Source: JANNPJ01 sp965200525 | GTDB taxonomy: Bacteria > Actinomycetota > Actinomycetes > Actinomycetales > Kineosporiaceae | Length of the DNA: 64,000 nucleotides | Assembly (NCBI GenBank): GCA_965200525.1 | Contig: OZ241368.1 | Location: 6,014,001 to 6,078,000 of the forward strand | Direction of reading: 5' to 3' | Shown here: positions 52,596 through 62,955 of the stretch, in pieces | Layout of the letters: the number at the start of each line of letters is the position of its first letter | Numbering within the stretch: the first letter of the stretch is position 1 | Translations under genes and position numbers: made by a program | Notes under the pieces: model-generated | Told to the model about the DNA's origin: nothing | The model's input: only the letters and a program-made list of their open reading frames with translations | Databases searched by the model: none

Positions 52596-53480
52596 ATGAC
52601 CACATCGCAGGCGTACAGCCACGGCCTGCTCGGCACTCACGACGTTCTTCGAGTCGGGTTCGGCGCCATGCAACTCGAGCACGCCGACCCTACGGCCGCC
52701 GTGGCGGTTCTGCGCCGGGCGGTCGAGCTCGGGGTGAATCATCTCGACACCGCCCAGTTCTACGGCCCGGGCACGGTCAACGAGCTGATCCTGACGGCGC
52801 TGCATCCGTACGGGAGCGACCTGCGGATCGCGACCAAGGTCGGTGCGGCGGTCCATCCGACCGAGCGACTCGTGGCCGCCCAGAAGCCGGCGCAACTGCG
52901 AGCGGCGGTCGAGGAGAACCTGCGGGCCCTCGACACCGATCAGCTCGCGGTGGTCTACCTGCGCCGGGTCGATGTGCCGCCCGGCATCATCGCCACCGGC
53001 GACCAGGTGGTCGACCTGGACAGCCAGCTCGCCGAGCTGGTCGCGTTGCGCGACGAAGGCAAGATCGCCGGCATCGGGTTGAGTCAGGTCGGCCTGGCCC
53101 AGCTGCGGCAGGCCCTTCCGGCCGGCATCGTCGGCGTGCAGAACCTCTACAACGTGCTGGCTCGCGAGCATGAAAGCCTCCTGATCGAGTGCGCTCAGCA
53201 CGGCGTCGCCTGGGTGCCGTTCTTCCCGCTCGGCTCGGCCTTCGAGCAGCTGCCCAGCGTCAGCGCCGACCCGGTGGTCATCGCCCACGCCGAGCGCCTG
53301 AACCTCAGCCCGGCTCAGGCCGGGCTGGCCTGGCTGCTCGGGCACAGCCCGGCCACCCTGCTGATCCCCGGCACCCGCGACCTCCAGCACCTGGCCGACA
53401 ACGTCGCGGTCGCCCGGATCGAGCTCGACCAGGCCGCGATCACGGCCTTCGACGCCCTGAGCCCCCCTCAGGCAGGCTGA
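52596..53480 (+). CDS. Aldo/keto reductase
   Basis: 294 residues from ATG 52596; a GTG 9 nt upstream also has support. TIM-barrel reductase: VGFGAMQLEHADP, LGVNHLDTAQFYGPGTVNELI (catalytic Asp and Tyr), IATKVG (catalytic Lys), GIGLSQVGLAQL, VQNLYNVLA, PFFPLGSAFEQL and LIPGTRDLQHLADN. The usual catalytic His of the tetrad is replaced (VVYLRRVD), as in a subgroup of bacterial members. It reduces carbonyls with NADPH. Regulated by the divergent TetR through two operators. Confidence 0.9.
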   Translation: MTTSQAYSHGLLGTHDVLRVGFGAMQLEHADPTAAVAVLRRAVELGVNHLDTAQFYGPGTVNELILTALHPYGSDLRIATKVGAAVHPTERLVAAQKPAQLRAAVEENLRALDTDQLAVVYLRRVDVPPGIIATGDQVVDLDSQLAELVALRDEGKIAGIGLSQVGLAQLRQALPAGIVGVQNLYNVLAREHESLLIECAQHGVAWVPFFPLGSAFEQLPSVSADPVVIAHAERLNLSPAQAGLAWLLGHSPATLLIPGTRDLQHLADNVAVARIELDQAAITAFDALSPPQAG

Positions 53481-53502
53481 GCAGGACTCAGCGCGGCCAC
53501 GC

Positions 53503-53564
53503 CCGCACGCAGAACCTCGGTGCGGGGAGGCCAGAGGCGGCCCGATCGCGAGTTCTGCGTGCGG
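53503..53564. other. Long-range inverted repeat after the aldo/keto reductase
   Basis: 13-bp perfect arms CCGCACGCAGAAC (53503-53515) and GTTCTGCGTGCGG (53552-53564) are separated by 36 nt, 22 bp after the stop. It may be the terminator of the reductase gene or an extragenic palindrome. The rest of the region to the Lon gene (53565-53724) shows no supported gene. Confidence 0.6.
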
Positions 53565-53724
53565 AGCGGTCCGGCACCGGCCACTTCGAGCTCGGCCACC
53601 GCGAAATCACTCACCTCGGCGAAGGCGCCGACCGCAAAGGAGGATCAACCGGGTATGCGAGCCTTTCGCAGCCCGGGCGAGGCGATTGTTCCTCCGTTGC
53701 GGTCGGTCCGAGCGGAGACAAAGC

Positions 53725-53756
53725 GCAGCCCCGGACAGGGGGGCGTCCGGGGCTGC
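53725..53756 (-). terminator. Terminator of the lon gene
   Basis: Perfect 12-bp stem GCAGCCCCGGAC/GTCCGGGGCTGC with an 8-nt loop, 15 bp past the lon stop on the minus strand, followed in that direction by GCTTTGTC. Stability and position support a factor-independent terminator. Confidence 0.75.
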
Positions 53757-53771
53757 CGTTCGGGGGGCCGA

Positions 53772-56201
<2,430 letters not shown>

Positions 56202-56357
56202 GCAGGGGGAACCTGATTACACGATTACTTGTTTCCGGTGTTCGCTTCAGGCGGACTCCGCAGGCCCGGCTCCGCAGGCTGCGCGCGGTGACCGCACTGC
56301 CCGCGGGTTGCGGTGGCAGAGTGGGGCTCGAATTCGATGACGACGAGAGGCTCGCCG

Positions 56358-56795
56358 ATGACCAAGATGAGCGAGGAACAGGTCTACGACTTCCTGGACT
56401 CCGGCACCCGCACGGCCCACCTGGCCACGGTCCGGGCCGACGGCTGGGCCCACGTGAAGCCGACCTGGTTCGTGCTGGACGGCATCCCGGAAGAGTTCAC
56501 CCTGCTGCTGAACACGGGAGCCGGAACCGTGGCCGGCCGGAACCTGGCCCGGGACAACCGGGTGACCCTCTCCGTCGACGACCCGCACCCACCGTTCTCG
56601 TTCGTGATCATCGAGGGCACGGCCGAGCTGATCGACGACCTCGACCAGGTGGCCGAGTCGGCGGCCGAGATCGGCGGCCGGTACATGGGGGCCGACCGGG
56701 CCCAGGAGTACGGCCGGCGCAACGGTGTGCCGGGCGAGCTGCTGGTGCGGATCACCCCGATCAAGGTGATCGCCGAGGCCGACCTGGCCGGGTGA
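56358..56795 (+). CDS. PPOX-class oxidoreductase (F420/FMN-type)
   Basis: 145 residues from ATG 56358 with GAGAGG 7 nt upstream; ATG 56337 and GTG 56313 are in frame. Split-barrel features: VYDFLDSGTRTAHLATVRADGWAHVKPTWFVLD, LLLNTGAGTVAGRNLARDNRVTLSVDDPHPPFSFVIIEG and RITPIKVIAEADLAG. Cytosolic, expected to bind F420 or a flavin. Differs in sequence from the partial PPOX gene at the left edge. Divergent from lon (156 bp). Confidence 0.87.
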   Translation: MTKMSEEQVYDFLDSGTRTAHLATVRADGWAHVKPTWFVLDGIPEEFTLLLNTGAGTVAGRNLARDNRVTLSVDDPHPPFSFVIIEGTAELIDDLDQVAESAAEIGGRYMGADRAQEYGRRNGVPGELLVRITPIKVIAEADLAG

Positions 56796-56822
56796 GGGCC
56801 GATCGGGTCGACGGCCCGGTCG

Positions 56823-57155
56823 TTACTTGTTGACGTCGTCCTGAGGCCAATGAGTGGCGGTCGGCGGGATTCCCGGCGGTGCGGCCTGAACACTGCTCGC
56901 GTCCGCGGCCGGGAGTGCCGTCAGGTGCTCCAGCAGGGGAGCGGCCTGCTCGTCGGTCAGCGCCGACATGGTGCCGCAGAAGGTGCAGCTCAACACCGTC
57001 TGCCGTTTCACCGGAAAGAGCGGGATCCAGAACAGGGTGAACTTGCGGATGCGCCGGTCGAGCCGCTGGGCGGCCAGATTGTGGCAGCGACCGCAGATCA
57101 GAGTCACGATGCCGAGAAATTGCACATAACTCTTGAAGCCCCACACCAGGATCAT
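56823..57155 (-). CDS. Small zinc-ribbon protein
   Basis: 110 residues, ATG with GGGAG 7 nt upstream. Two CxxC knuckles (ICGRC near residue 22 and CTFC near 57) form a zinc ribbon; between them FTLFWIPLFPVKRQ is hydrophobic and may dip into the membrane. The N-terminus MILVWGFKSYVQFLGIVTLI resembles a membrane anchor. This arrangement is common in short actinobacterial zinc-ribbon proteins of unknown role. The C-terminus is Pro/Ala-rich. Confidence 0.75.
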   Translation of the reverse strand: MILVWGFKSYVQFLGIVTLICGRCHNLAAQRLDRRIRKFTLFWIPLFPVKRQTVLSCTFCGTMSALTDEQAAPLLEHLTALPAADASSVQAAPPGIPPTATHWPQDDVNK

Positions 57156-57228
57156 TCGAGAACTCCCACCGAAGAAGGGCGCATACCTTAGCAGGGACGG
57201 AAATCTCTTTCCGGAGTATCTTTGCCGG

Positions 57229-57762
57229 ATGAGGCGAACCGCTCGGCCGGGGGCCGCCGCCTACCTGGGGCTGGCGCTGTGGTGCCTGGTCATCGCGGCT
57301 TTCGGCGGCGGCGGTCTGTACGCCGTCGGCTCCGGCGTCCAGCGGGCCTGGGACCATCACCAGGCCATGAGCTCGAGCGGGATCACCGGCGTGCTGGCTC
57401 CCCTCGACTGCAGCCGGCGGGGTACCTACTTCTACGCACCGCTGGCCAATGGGGATCCGGGCCAGGCATCGACCCGGTGCGCCGGGGTGTTCGAGGCCCC
57501 GGGGGTCGGTCAGCACCCGGTCCGGATCGCCGATGAACGCCCCGACGACGACTGGTCGAGCATGCCGCAGATGCGGATCAGCTCACCCGACAGCGCCCTG
57601 GCCTGGAGCCATCCGTTCTCCTGGTTCACCACTGTGGTCGGGCTGGGCTTCAAGATCGCCCTGGTGATGGTGGCCGGGCTGCTGATTCCCCGGGTGGTCC
57701 GGCGGTTCCGGCTGGTGCTCGACCGGTCCGGCTCCCGCGCGGCTGGGCCGCTGCCGGTCTGA
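57229..57762 (+). CDS. Predicted two-pass membrane protein, unknown function
   Basis: 177 residues from ATG 57229. Two membrane segments (AYLGLALWCLVIAAFGGGGLYAV and TTVVGLGFKIALVMVAGLLI) flank an extracytoplasmic loop of about 100 residues with two Cys (DCSRRG, TRCAGV), a possible disulfide. No family is recognised. Its last 113 bp overlap the 3' end of the recombinase gene on the other strand, so one of the two stop codons may lie further out than in their relatives. Divergent from the zinc-ribbon gene. Confidence 0.6.
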   Translation: MRRTARPGAAAYLGLALWCLVIAAFGGGGLYAVGSGVQRAWDHHQAMSSSGITGVLAPLDCSRRGTYFYAPLANGDPGQASTRCAGVFEAPGVGQHPVRIADERPDDDWSSMPQMRISSPDSALAWSHPFSWFTTVVGLGFKIALVMVAGLLIPRVVRRFRLVLDRSGSRAAGPLPV

Positions 57763-59014
57763 CCGCCGGCCGGCCGGGTGCAGCGGCGGGGACGGCCGGA
57801 TCGCGGTTCAGGATCTCGGCCAGGGTGTAGGCGGGCGAGGAGTCGAGCTTGTGCCGGTGCGCGTCGTACCGGTCACGGGTGATCCGGATGTCCCGGTGGC
57901 CGAGCAGGTCGGCCACCATCTGAACCGGGACGCCGTGGGCCAGCAGCAGGGTGCCGGCCGTCCGGCGGGCGGTGTGCGGGGTGATGCTGCCGGCCTGCGC
58001 GATCCCGGCCTGGCCGGCCAGCGTGCGCAGGGTGCGCCAGACGTCTCGCTGGGTCAGAGCCGAACCGCCCGGTCGGCTCGGGTGTTTCGGCCGCGGCGCG
58101 GTGGCCAGCAGGGGCCCGGTCAGGTCGGCCGGGCTGACCCCGGCCCGCCCGGCCCGCACCTCCAGATAGCGCCGCAGCGGGGCCAGGGCCGGCCCGACCA
58201 AGGGCACGAAGTCACGGCTGCGACCTTTCTTCCAGAACCGCAGGATCACGTGCCGGCCGTCCTGGTCGAGGTCGTCCATCCTGGCCGTGGTCAGGGCCGA
58301 TACCCGCAGGCCGGTGTGGAACAGCAGGTGCAGCAGGGCGGCGTCCCGCCAGGAGGCCTCGGTGTCGTTGCGCCCGGCCCGGTCGAGAGCATGGCTCAGC
58401 AACTGAACGGTTGACTCCTCATCCAGGGCCGGCAGCGGCGGGCTGTCGCCGGTTCGCGGACGGCGAGCCGCGTCCACCGGGTTGCGCTCGGCCGCGTCGT
58501 TGGACGCCAGGTAGCGGTACCAGCTCGAGATCGCCGCCAGCCGGCGGGCCGTCGTCGCGGCGGCGGCCGGCCGGATCGCGCCGTCGTCGGCGATCACCGT
58601 GAACGTGCCCTTCCAGGCGTCGACGTCGGCCCGGCGGGCGGCCAGTGGGTCGAGGCCGGTGCGGGTGCACCAGGTCAGCCAGGCGGCCAGGTCGGTGAAG
58701 TAGGCCCGCCGGGTGTGCTCGGACTTGTCGGCCTCAAGCCAAAGCACGGTCAGGTTGCGGACGCCGTAGCGGTCGCCCGGATGGGCGTGCGGCAGGCCGG
58801 GCAGGTGATCGACCGCCGAGCCGAGCCGGGCCCGCAGCGACTCCACCGGGCCGCCGAGATCGGCCGCCACGACCGGCCACCGTGAGGCCGTCGGCTCCGG
58901 TGAGAGGGGGGCCTCCTTTTTCGGGCTCCCCGAGACCGGCTCGATCGACGTCGGCAGCCCGGGACGCCAACCCGGCGGCATGGCTGGAGGTGCAGTCATA
59001 ACAGGCATTATCAC
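57650..59014 (-). CDS. Tyrosine recombinase/integrase
   Basis: Up to 454 residues; starts at 59014 (GTG), 59008 or 58999 (ATG) are all possible. An N-terminal SAM-like core-binding domain (about 85-180; LTVLWLEADKSEHTRRAYFTDLAAWLTWC) leads to the catalytic domain with the full set of residues: Arg237 (HTGLRVSAL), Lys (WKKGRSRD), His347 and Arg350 (TPHTARR), His373 (LLGHRDI) and nucleophile Tyr383 (RDRYDAH). The C-terminal 60 residues are Pro/Ala-rich and overlap the convergent gene. No att sites, excisionase or phage genes lie nearby. It is divergent from a zinc-finger/coiled-coil gene and may act with it. Confidence 0.9.
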   Translation of the reverse strand: MIMPVMTAPPAMPPGWRPGLPTSIEPVSGSPKKEAPLSPEPTASRWPVVAADLGGPVESLRARLGSAVDHLPGLPHAHPGDRYGVRNLTVLWLEADKSEHTRRAYFTDLAAWLTWCTRTGLDPLAARRADVDAWKGTFTVIADDGAIRPAAAATTARRLAAISSWYRYLASNDAAERNPVDAARRPRTGDSPPLPALDEESTVQLLSHALDRAGRNDTEASWRDAALLHLLFHTGLRVSALTTARMDDLDQDGRHVILRFWKKGRSRDFVPLVGPALAPLRRYLEVRAGRAGVSPADLTGPLLATAPRPKHPSRPGGSALTQRDVWRTLRTLAGQAGIAQAGSITPHTARRTAGTLLLAHGVPVQMVADLLGHRDIRITRDRYDAHRHKLDSSPAYTLAEILNRDPAVPAAAPGRPAVRPAAAQPRGSRTGRAPAGTAGPPGESAARPPSPGRS

Positions 59015-59056
59015 TGTATTCAGGTGATGGCATAAAAACGCGTTAGCATACGTGAT
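59010..59056. promoter_or_regulatory. AT-rich divergent promoter region with ATCAC/GTGAT elements
   Basis: The 101-bp gap between recombinase and coiled-coil genes is much richer in A/T than its surroundings. It holds ATCAC at 59010-59014, GTGAT at 59024-59028 (a dyad with a 9-nt spacer) and GTGAT again at 59052-59056. These could be binding sites for a shared regulator or for the encoded DNA-binding proteins. Confidence 0.45.
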
Positions 59057-59115
59057 ACCGAAAAAGCGTCGCGCGTAAGCGATGACTTAACAGTGCGAGC
59101 CAGGGGCTGGTATCC

Positions 59116-60240
59116 ATGAGTGACGGCGAAGCTGTGCAGGTCAGCGACCTATCTGGACCGGCCGAGGCTGATCCCGAGCAGACCGACCTGGAGGTGTGCG
59201 CGCTGGAGGGGTGCGAGCAGGCCCTGCCGTCCCGGGCGCTGGACGAGTTCGGCCGGGCCAAAGGCGGTCGCCGTCCGCGGTACTGCTCCAAGCCGCACGC
59301 GGACGCCGCCTCTCGGCAGCGCCGGGCCCGCGAGCTGGAATCGGTGGCCGACCCGCTGGAACTGGCTCGCGTGGCGGGGGAGGCCTTCCTGCCCGACGCC
59401 CGCCGTTTGGCCGGCCGGCTGACCGAGCTCATCGCCCGGTTCGACCAGGCCGAGTCCGGTGCCCTGGCCCGGGTCCGGGCCGCCGAGCACGAGGCGGGAG
59501 AGGCGAGCGCGGCCGCCATCGCCGCCCGCGAGGCCGCTGAGGCCGCCGAACAGGCCCGCCGGCAGGCGCTGGCCCAGGCCCGGCAGGACCGCCAGGCCCG
59601 AGACGATGCGATGATCGCGGCCGAACGGTCCCGGCAGGAGGCCGAGCAGATCCGCACCGGCGCCTGGGAACAGGTGGTCACTCACGAGCGGGCCCGGGGC
59701 CAGGCCGAAGCCGCCCGGGCCGCCGCCGAGTCCGCGGCCGAGGCCGGTGCCGCCCGCCACCGCGAGCTGCGCGAGCAGCTCGACCAGGTCCGGGCCGAGA
59801 ACCGGGCCGGCGCCGCCGAGCAGGCGGCCTCGGCCCGGGAGCTGGAACGGTCCCGCAGCGAGAACCGTGAGCTGGCCGCCCGGATCGTGACCGGCGAGCA
59901 GTTGCGGGCCCAGCAGGCCGAGTTCGAACGGCAGCGAGCCGAGACGGCCGAGCAGGCGCTGCTGACGGCCCGGGCCGACCTGGCCGACGGGCGCGACCGG
60001 CTGGCCCTCAGCGGCCAGGAGGCCGAGCAGCTCCGGCACGACCTGGCCGCGCTGCGGGAGCAGGCCACCGGCCGCCAGGCCGAGCTGACCGCCGAGCTGG
60101 AGGCCGAACGGTCAGCGCGCCGGCTCGATCAGCTGGAGCTGGCCCGGGTCCGGCAGGAGCTGAGCGCCACCGCCCGCCGGGGGCAGAAGCGGCGTACCGC
60201 GGCTCGGGCCGGCGACCGCGAGCCTCGACCCGGCGGTTGA
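59116..60240 (+). CDS. Zinc-finger plus long coiled-coil protein paired with the recombinase
   Basis: 374 residues. The N-terminus has a C-x4-C (Cys28, Cys33) and YCSKPH (Cys57, His61) pattern followed by SRQRRARE, resembling short zinc ribbons ending in YCSxxCRQR with the last Cys changed to His. Residues about 75-355 form an almost unbroken coiled coil rich in Ala, Glu, Arg and Gln. The tail is basic (RRGQKRRTAARAG). The plan recalls KfrA-like plasmid proteins (DNA-binding head plus coiled-coil rod), but no direct homology is claimed. Divergent from the tyrosine recombinase by 101 bp. Possibly a DNA-organising partner or regulator for it. Confidence 0.7.
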   Translation: MSDGEAVQVSDLSGPAEADPEQTDLEVCALEGCEQALPSRALDEFGRAKGGRRPRYCSKPHADAASRQRRARELESVADPLELARVAGEAFLPDARRLAGRLTELIARFDQAESGALARVRAAEHEAGEASAAAIAAREAAEAAEQARRQALAQARQDRQARDDAMIAAERSRQEAEQIRTGAWEQVVTHERARGQAEAARAAAESAAEAGAARHRELREQLDQVRAENRAGAAEQAASARELERSRSENRELAARIVTGEQLRAQQAEFERQRAETAEQALLTARADLADGRDRLALSGQEAEQLRHDLAALREQATGRQAELTAELEAERSARRLDQLELARVRQELSATARRGQKRRTAARAGDREPRPGG

Positions 60241-60274
60241 TGCCGCGGCCGGCCGGGGAGCGAGTGGTGCGGGG

Positions 60275-61387
60275 TCAGCCGGCCGTCATCGGTGCGGCTA
60301 TCTGGGCCGCGGTGTAGTAACCGCCGTCCACCAGCAGGGTCTTGTAGTTCGACTTGTCGATGGCGATCGGCTGCAACAGGTAGGTCGGCACCTTCTTGAC
60401 CCCGTTGTCGTAGGTCGTGGTGTCGTTGATGATCGGCGTGCCCCCGGTGAGCATGGCGTTGCCCTCCTGGACGGCGACCTTGGCCAGCTCGCGGGTGTCC
60501 TTGTAGATGGTGCCCGCCTGCACGCCCGCCTTGATCAGCTTGATCGAGTTCAGCTCGGCGTCCTGGCCGCTGACCACCGGCATCGGCTTGGCCTTGGTGC
60601 CGTAGCTGTCCTTCTGCAGGATGTCGATCAGGCCCACCGACATGCCGTCGAACGGCGCCAGCACGGCGTCCACCTTCTCGGTCTTGTAATCTTCGGCGAG
60701 GATCTGGGTGAACCGCTTCTGGGCCGTGGGCACGTCCCAGCGCAGCACTGCGATCTGCTTGAACTGCACCTTGCCGCTCCGCACGACCAGCTGGCCGTTG
60801 TCGATGTACGGCTTGAGCACCTGCATCGCCCCGTCGAAGAAGAACGCGGCGTTGTTGTCGTCGGGGGAGCCGCCGAACATCTCCAGGTTGTACGGGCCCC
60901 GGCCCTTGGCCAGGCCCAGCTTGTTGGCCAGCAGGGTGCCCTGCAGCACGCCGACCCGCTGGTTGTCGAAGGTGACGTAGTTGTCCACGTAGGGGCTGTC
61001 GCGGATCAACCGGTCGTAGGCGATCACCTTGACGCCCTTGTCGTGGGCCTCGATCAGCTGCTTCTTCAGTGCGGTGCCGTCGATCGAGCCGATCACCAGC
61101 AGCTTGTCGCCGCGGTCGATCATTCCCTGAATCTGCTTCACCTGGGTGGGGATGCTGTCGCCACCGTTCTGCAGGTCCGTCTTGTAACCCATCGCCTTGA
61201 ACTGGGCGACCATGTTGTTGCCGTCGTCCAGCCAGCGCTTGGAAGTCTTGCTGGGCATCGCGATGCCGACCGTGGCCCCCATGTTGGCGTACACGTTGGA
61301 GTTGCCGGTAGCGGTGCTCGAACCGCCACAGGCGGCCAACGGCAGCACCAGCGCGATGCCGGCCAGGGCGATCAGGGTCTTGCGCAC
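60275..61387 (-). CDS. Sugar-binding lipoprotein (ChvE/XylF-like), no transporter nearby
   Basis: 370 residues from GTG 61387 with GGAGG 7 nt upstream; the longer frame upstream is not supported. Lipobox LPLAAC, then the type-1 periplasmic fold: VGIAMPSKTSKRWLDDGNNM, QIQGMIDRGDKLLVIGSIDG, VIAYDRLIRDSPYVDNYVTFDNQRVG, VLAPFDGMSVGLI, VVSGQDAELNSIKLIKAG. These match multiple-sugar/xylose binding proteins. No permease or ATPase gene accompanies it. It follows the conservon GTPase by 62 bp on the same strand, so it may act as a sensor subunit for the conservon kinase rather than in import. That role is inferred. Confidence 0.88.
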   Translation of the reverse strand: MRKTLIALAGIALVLPLAACGGSSTATGNSNVYANMGATVGIAMPSKTSKRWLDDGNNMVAQFKAMGYKTDLQNGGDSIPTQVKQIQGMIDRGDKLLVIGSIDGTALKKQLIEAHDKGVKVIAYDRLIRDSPYVDNYVTFDNQRVGVLQGTLLANKLGLAKGRGPYNLEMFGGSPDDNNAAFFFDGAMQVLKPYIDNGQLVVRSGKVQFKQIAVLRWDVPTAQKRFTQILAEDYKTEKVDAVLAPFDGMSVGLIDILQKDSYGTKAKPMPVVSGQDAELNSIKLIKAGVQAGTIYKDTRELAKVAVQEGNAMLTGGTPIINDTTTYDNGVKKVPTYLLQPIAIDKSNYKTLLVDGGYYTAAQIAAPMTAG

Positions 61388-61449
61388 GGCGGTTCCTCCA
61401 CTGGAGCGGGTCGGTTCACGAGTCGGGCGGATCGGGATCGGGCGGCCCC

Positions 61450-62058
61450 TCAGCCGCCGCGCCGGGCCTTGGCCCCGGCCAGGATGCGGTGCAACAGGGT
61501 CAGGACGACGGTCTTGACCTGCTCGCGGCTGCGGGCGTCGACGGCCACCACCGGCACGTCCGGCTCGACGTTGACCGCGTGCCGAACCTCGTCCAGCGTC
61601 ATCTGCGGCCGGCCGGCGAACTGGTTGACCGCCACCACGTAGGGCAGCTTGATGTTCTCGAAGTAGTCCAGCGCGACGAAGCACTCCTCGAGCCGGCTCG
61701 GGTCGACCAGCACGATGCCGCCCAGGGCGCCGTCGGCCAGGTCGTTCCACATGAAGCCGAACCGGTCCTGCCCGGGGGTGCCGAACATGTACAGGATGAT
61801 GCTGTCGTCGATGGTCACCCGGCCGAAGTCCATCGCCACCGTGGTGGTGGTCTTCAGGCTGCCCACCCCGGCGTCGTCGATCCCGAGGGACATCGAGGTC
61901 ATCGGCGCTTCGGTGCTCAGCGGGCTGATCTCGGACAGGGCGCCGACGGTGGTGGTCTTGCCGACTCCGAAGCCACCGGAGATCAGGATCTTCACCGGGA
62001 TGGGTGGCCGTCTCGTGGGCGAGCCTGCGCCGGACATGGTCTCAGAGGGCAGCGACAC
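61450..62058 (-). CDS. Conservon GTP-binding protein (CvnD type)
   Basis: 202 residues from GTG 62058 (17-bp overlap with DUF742); ATG 62037, 4 nt after the DUF742 stop, is the alternative. Ras/MglA-like GTPase: P-loop GGFGVGKTT, switch 2 FGTPGQDRFGFMW, VLVDPSRLEECF and VAVNQF as the base-specificity motif (NxxD variant). It receives signals from the kinase/roadblock/DUF742 assembly at the membrane. The set CvnA-D controls development and antibiotic production in Streptomyces. Confidence 0.92.
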   Translation of the reverse strand: MSLPSETMSGAGSPTRRPPIPVKILISGGFGVGKTTTVGALSEISPLSTEAPMTSMSLGIDDAGVGSLKTTTTVAMDFGRVTIDDSIILYMFGTPGQDRFGFMWNDLADGALGGIVLVDPSRLEECFVALDYFENIKLPYVVAVNQFAGRPQMTLDEVRHAVNVEPDVPVVAVDARSREQVKTVVLTLLHRILAGAKARRGG

Positions 62059-62512
62059 CGTGGATCAACCTTTCGATGAAATTGACGTCGTCGGCCAGGG
62101 AGAGCGACGACGCCGAGGCCGAGCGAAGCAGTACACCGGCGGCAACCAGGTCGCCGGCCAGAACCTGGACGACCCCGATCGGCAGCCCGACCCTGGCCGC
62201 GACCTCGGCCACCGCCACCGGGGCCTCGCAGGCAGCGATGATCATGGCCTTCTCGACCGGCCAGTCCGTGCGCGAGCGGACGTCGCGGTCGCGCACCAGC
62301 ATGGTCTCGATGCCGATCCCGGCGGCTCCGCCACCGGTCCGGCCGCCGGTCACCAGGTAGGGCCGGCTCTGCCCGGCGGGCGGTTCGACCTCGACATCCG
62401 CGCGGGTGGTCTCGGTCGCCTCGGCCTGGATCACCTGGCCGAGGAAAGGACGCCCGAAGCTCTCTTCCGCCTCGTGCTCCTGTTCGTCGTCGAAGCCGTC
62501 GTAACCGCTCAC
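62042..62512 (-). CDS. Conservon DUF742 protein (CvnC type)
   Basis: 156 residues from GTG 62512, GTGA overlap with the roadblock gene. An acidic N-terminus (DDEQEHEAEES) precedes RPYLVTGGRT and the winged-helix-like DUF742 domain with IETML, EKAMIIAACEAPVAVAEVAARVGLPIGVVQVLAGDLVAAGVLL. Role: adaptor between the roadblock protein and the GTPase. All conservon genes here overlap, which implies equal stoichiometry. Confidence 0.92.
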   Translation of the reverse strand: MSGYDGFDDEQEHEAEESFGRPFLGQVIQAEATETTRADVEVEPPAGQSRPYLVTGGRTGGGAAGIGIETMLVRDRDVRSRTDWPVEKAMIIAACEAPVAVAEVAARVGLPIGVVQVLAGDLVAAGVLLRSASASSLSLADDVNFIERLIHGVAAL

Positions 62513-62955
62513 AGCGCCAGATTCGCCTTGAGCTCGTTGATCAGCTCGGGAGTGAGCAGGGCGCCGACCCGGCCGACCAGCATGGCTGTCTCGTAGCCGA
62601 CCAGCCCCAGGTCGCAGTGCCGGGAGGTGACGACGCCGAGACAGGCCCGGCCGCTGATCAGGGAGGCGATCAGGTAGCCACCGGCGAACTCGATGATCAC
62701 CTGGGTCAGGCCGCCCTTGTTCAGCAACCGGCTGGCACTGGCGGCCAGGGTGGTCATGCCCGAGACGGTGGCGCCCAGCTTGTCGGCGGCGCCGCGGTCC
62801 ATCTGGACCGACATCGCCATCAGCAGGCCGTCGGACGACACTCCGATGACCTGCTCGACCTCGGGGGTCTCGCGCACGAAGTTGTCCAGCATCCAGCTCA
62901 CGTTCTGGGCGGCCGGGCTCAGCGGAACGGTGCCGGCATGGCCGTGAACGCTCAT
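62509..62955 (-). CDS. Roadblock/LC7 protein (CvnB type)
   Basis: 148 residues, ATG overlapping the kinase stop by ATGA. Roadblock fold: NVSWMLDNFVRETPEVEQVIGVSSDGLLMAMSV, TVSGMTTLAASASRLL, VIIEFAGGYLIASLI and YETAMLVGRVGALLTP. Such proteins regulate Ras-like GTPases (GAP or GEF-like). Forms a complex with the downstream GTPase. Confidence 0.94.
   Translation of the reverse strand: MSVHGHAGTVPLSPAAQNVSWMLDNFVRETPEVEQVIGVSSDGLLMAMSVQMDRGAADKLGATVSGMTTLAASASRLLNKGGLTQVIIEFAGGYLIASLISGRACLGVVTSRHCDLGLVGYETAMLVGRVGALLTPELINELKANLAL

Noticed and set aside
57650..60240. Prophage or integrative element around the recombinase
   Set aside because: No tRNA or direct att repeats, replication, transfer or capsid genes within the window.
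60275..61750. 491-residue version of the sugar-binding protein starting at 61750
   Set aside because: The extra N-terminus is antisense-like Arg/Pro-rich sequence over the GTPase gene; the GTG at 61387 begins a proper signal peptide with GGAGG upstream.
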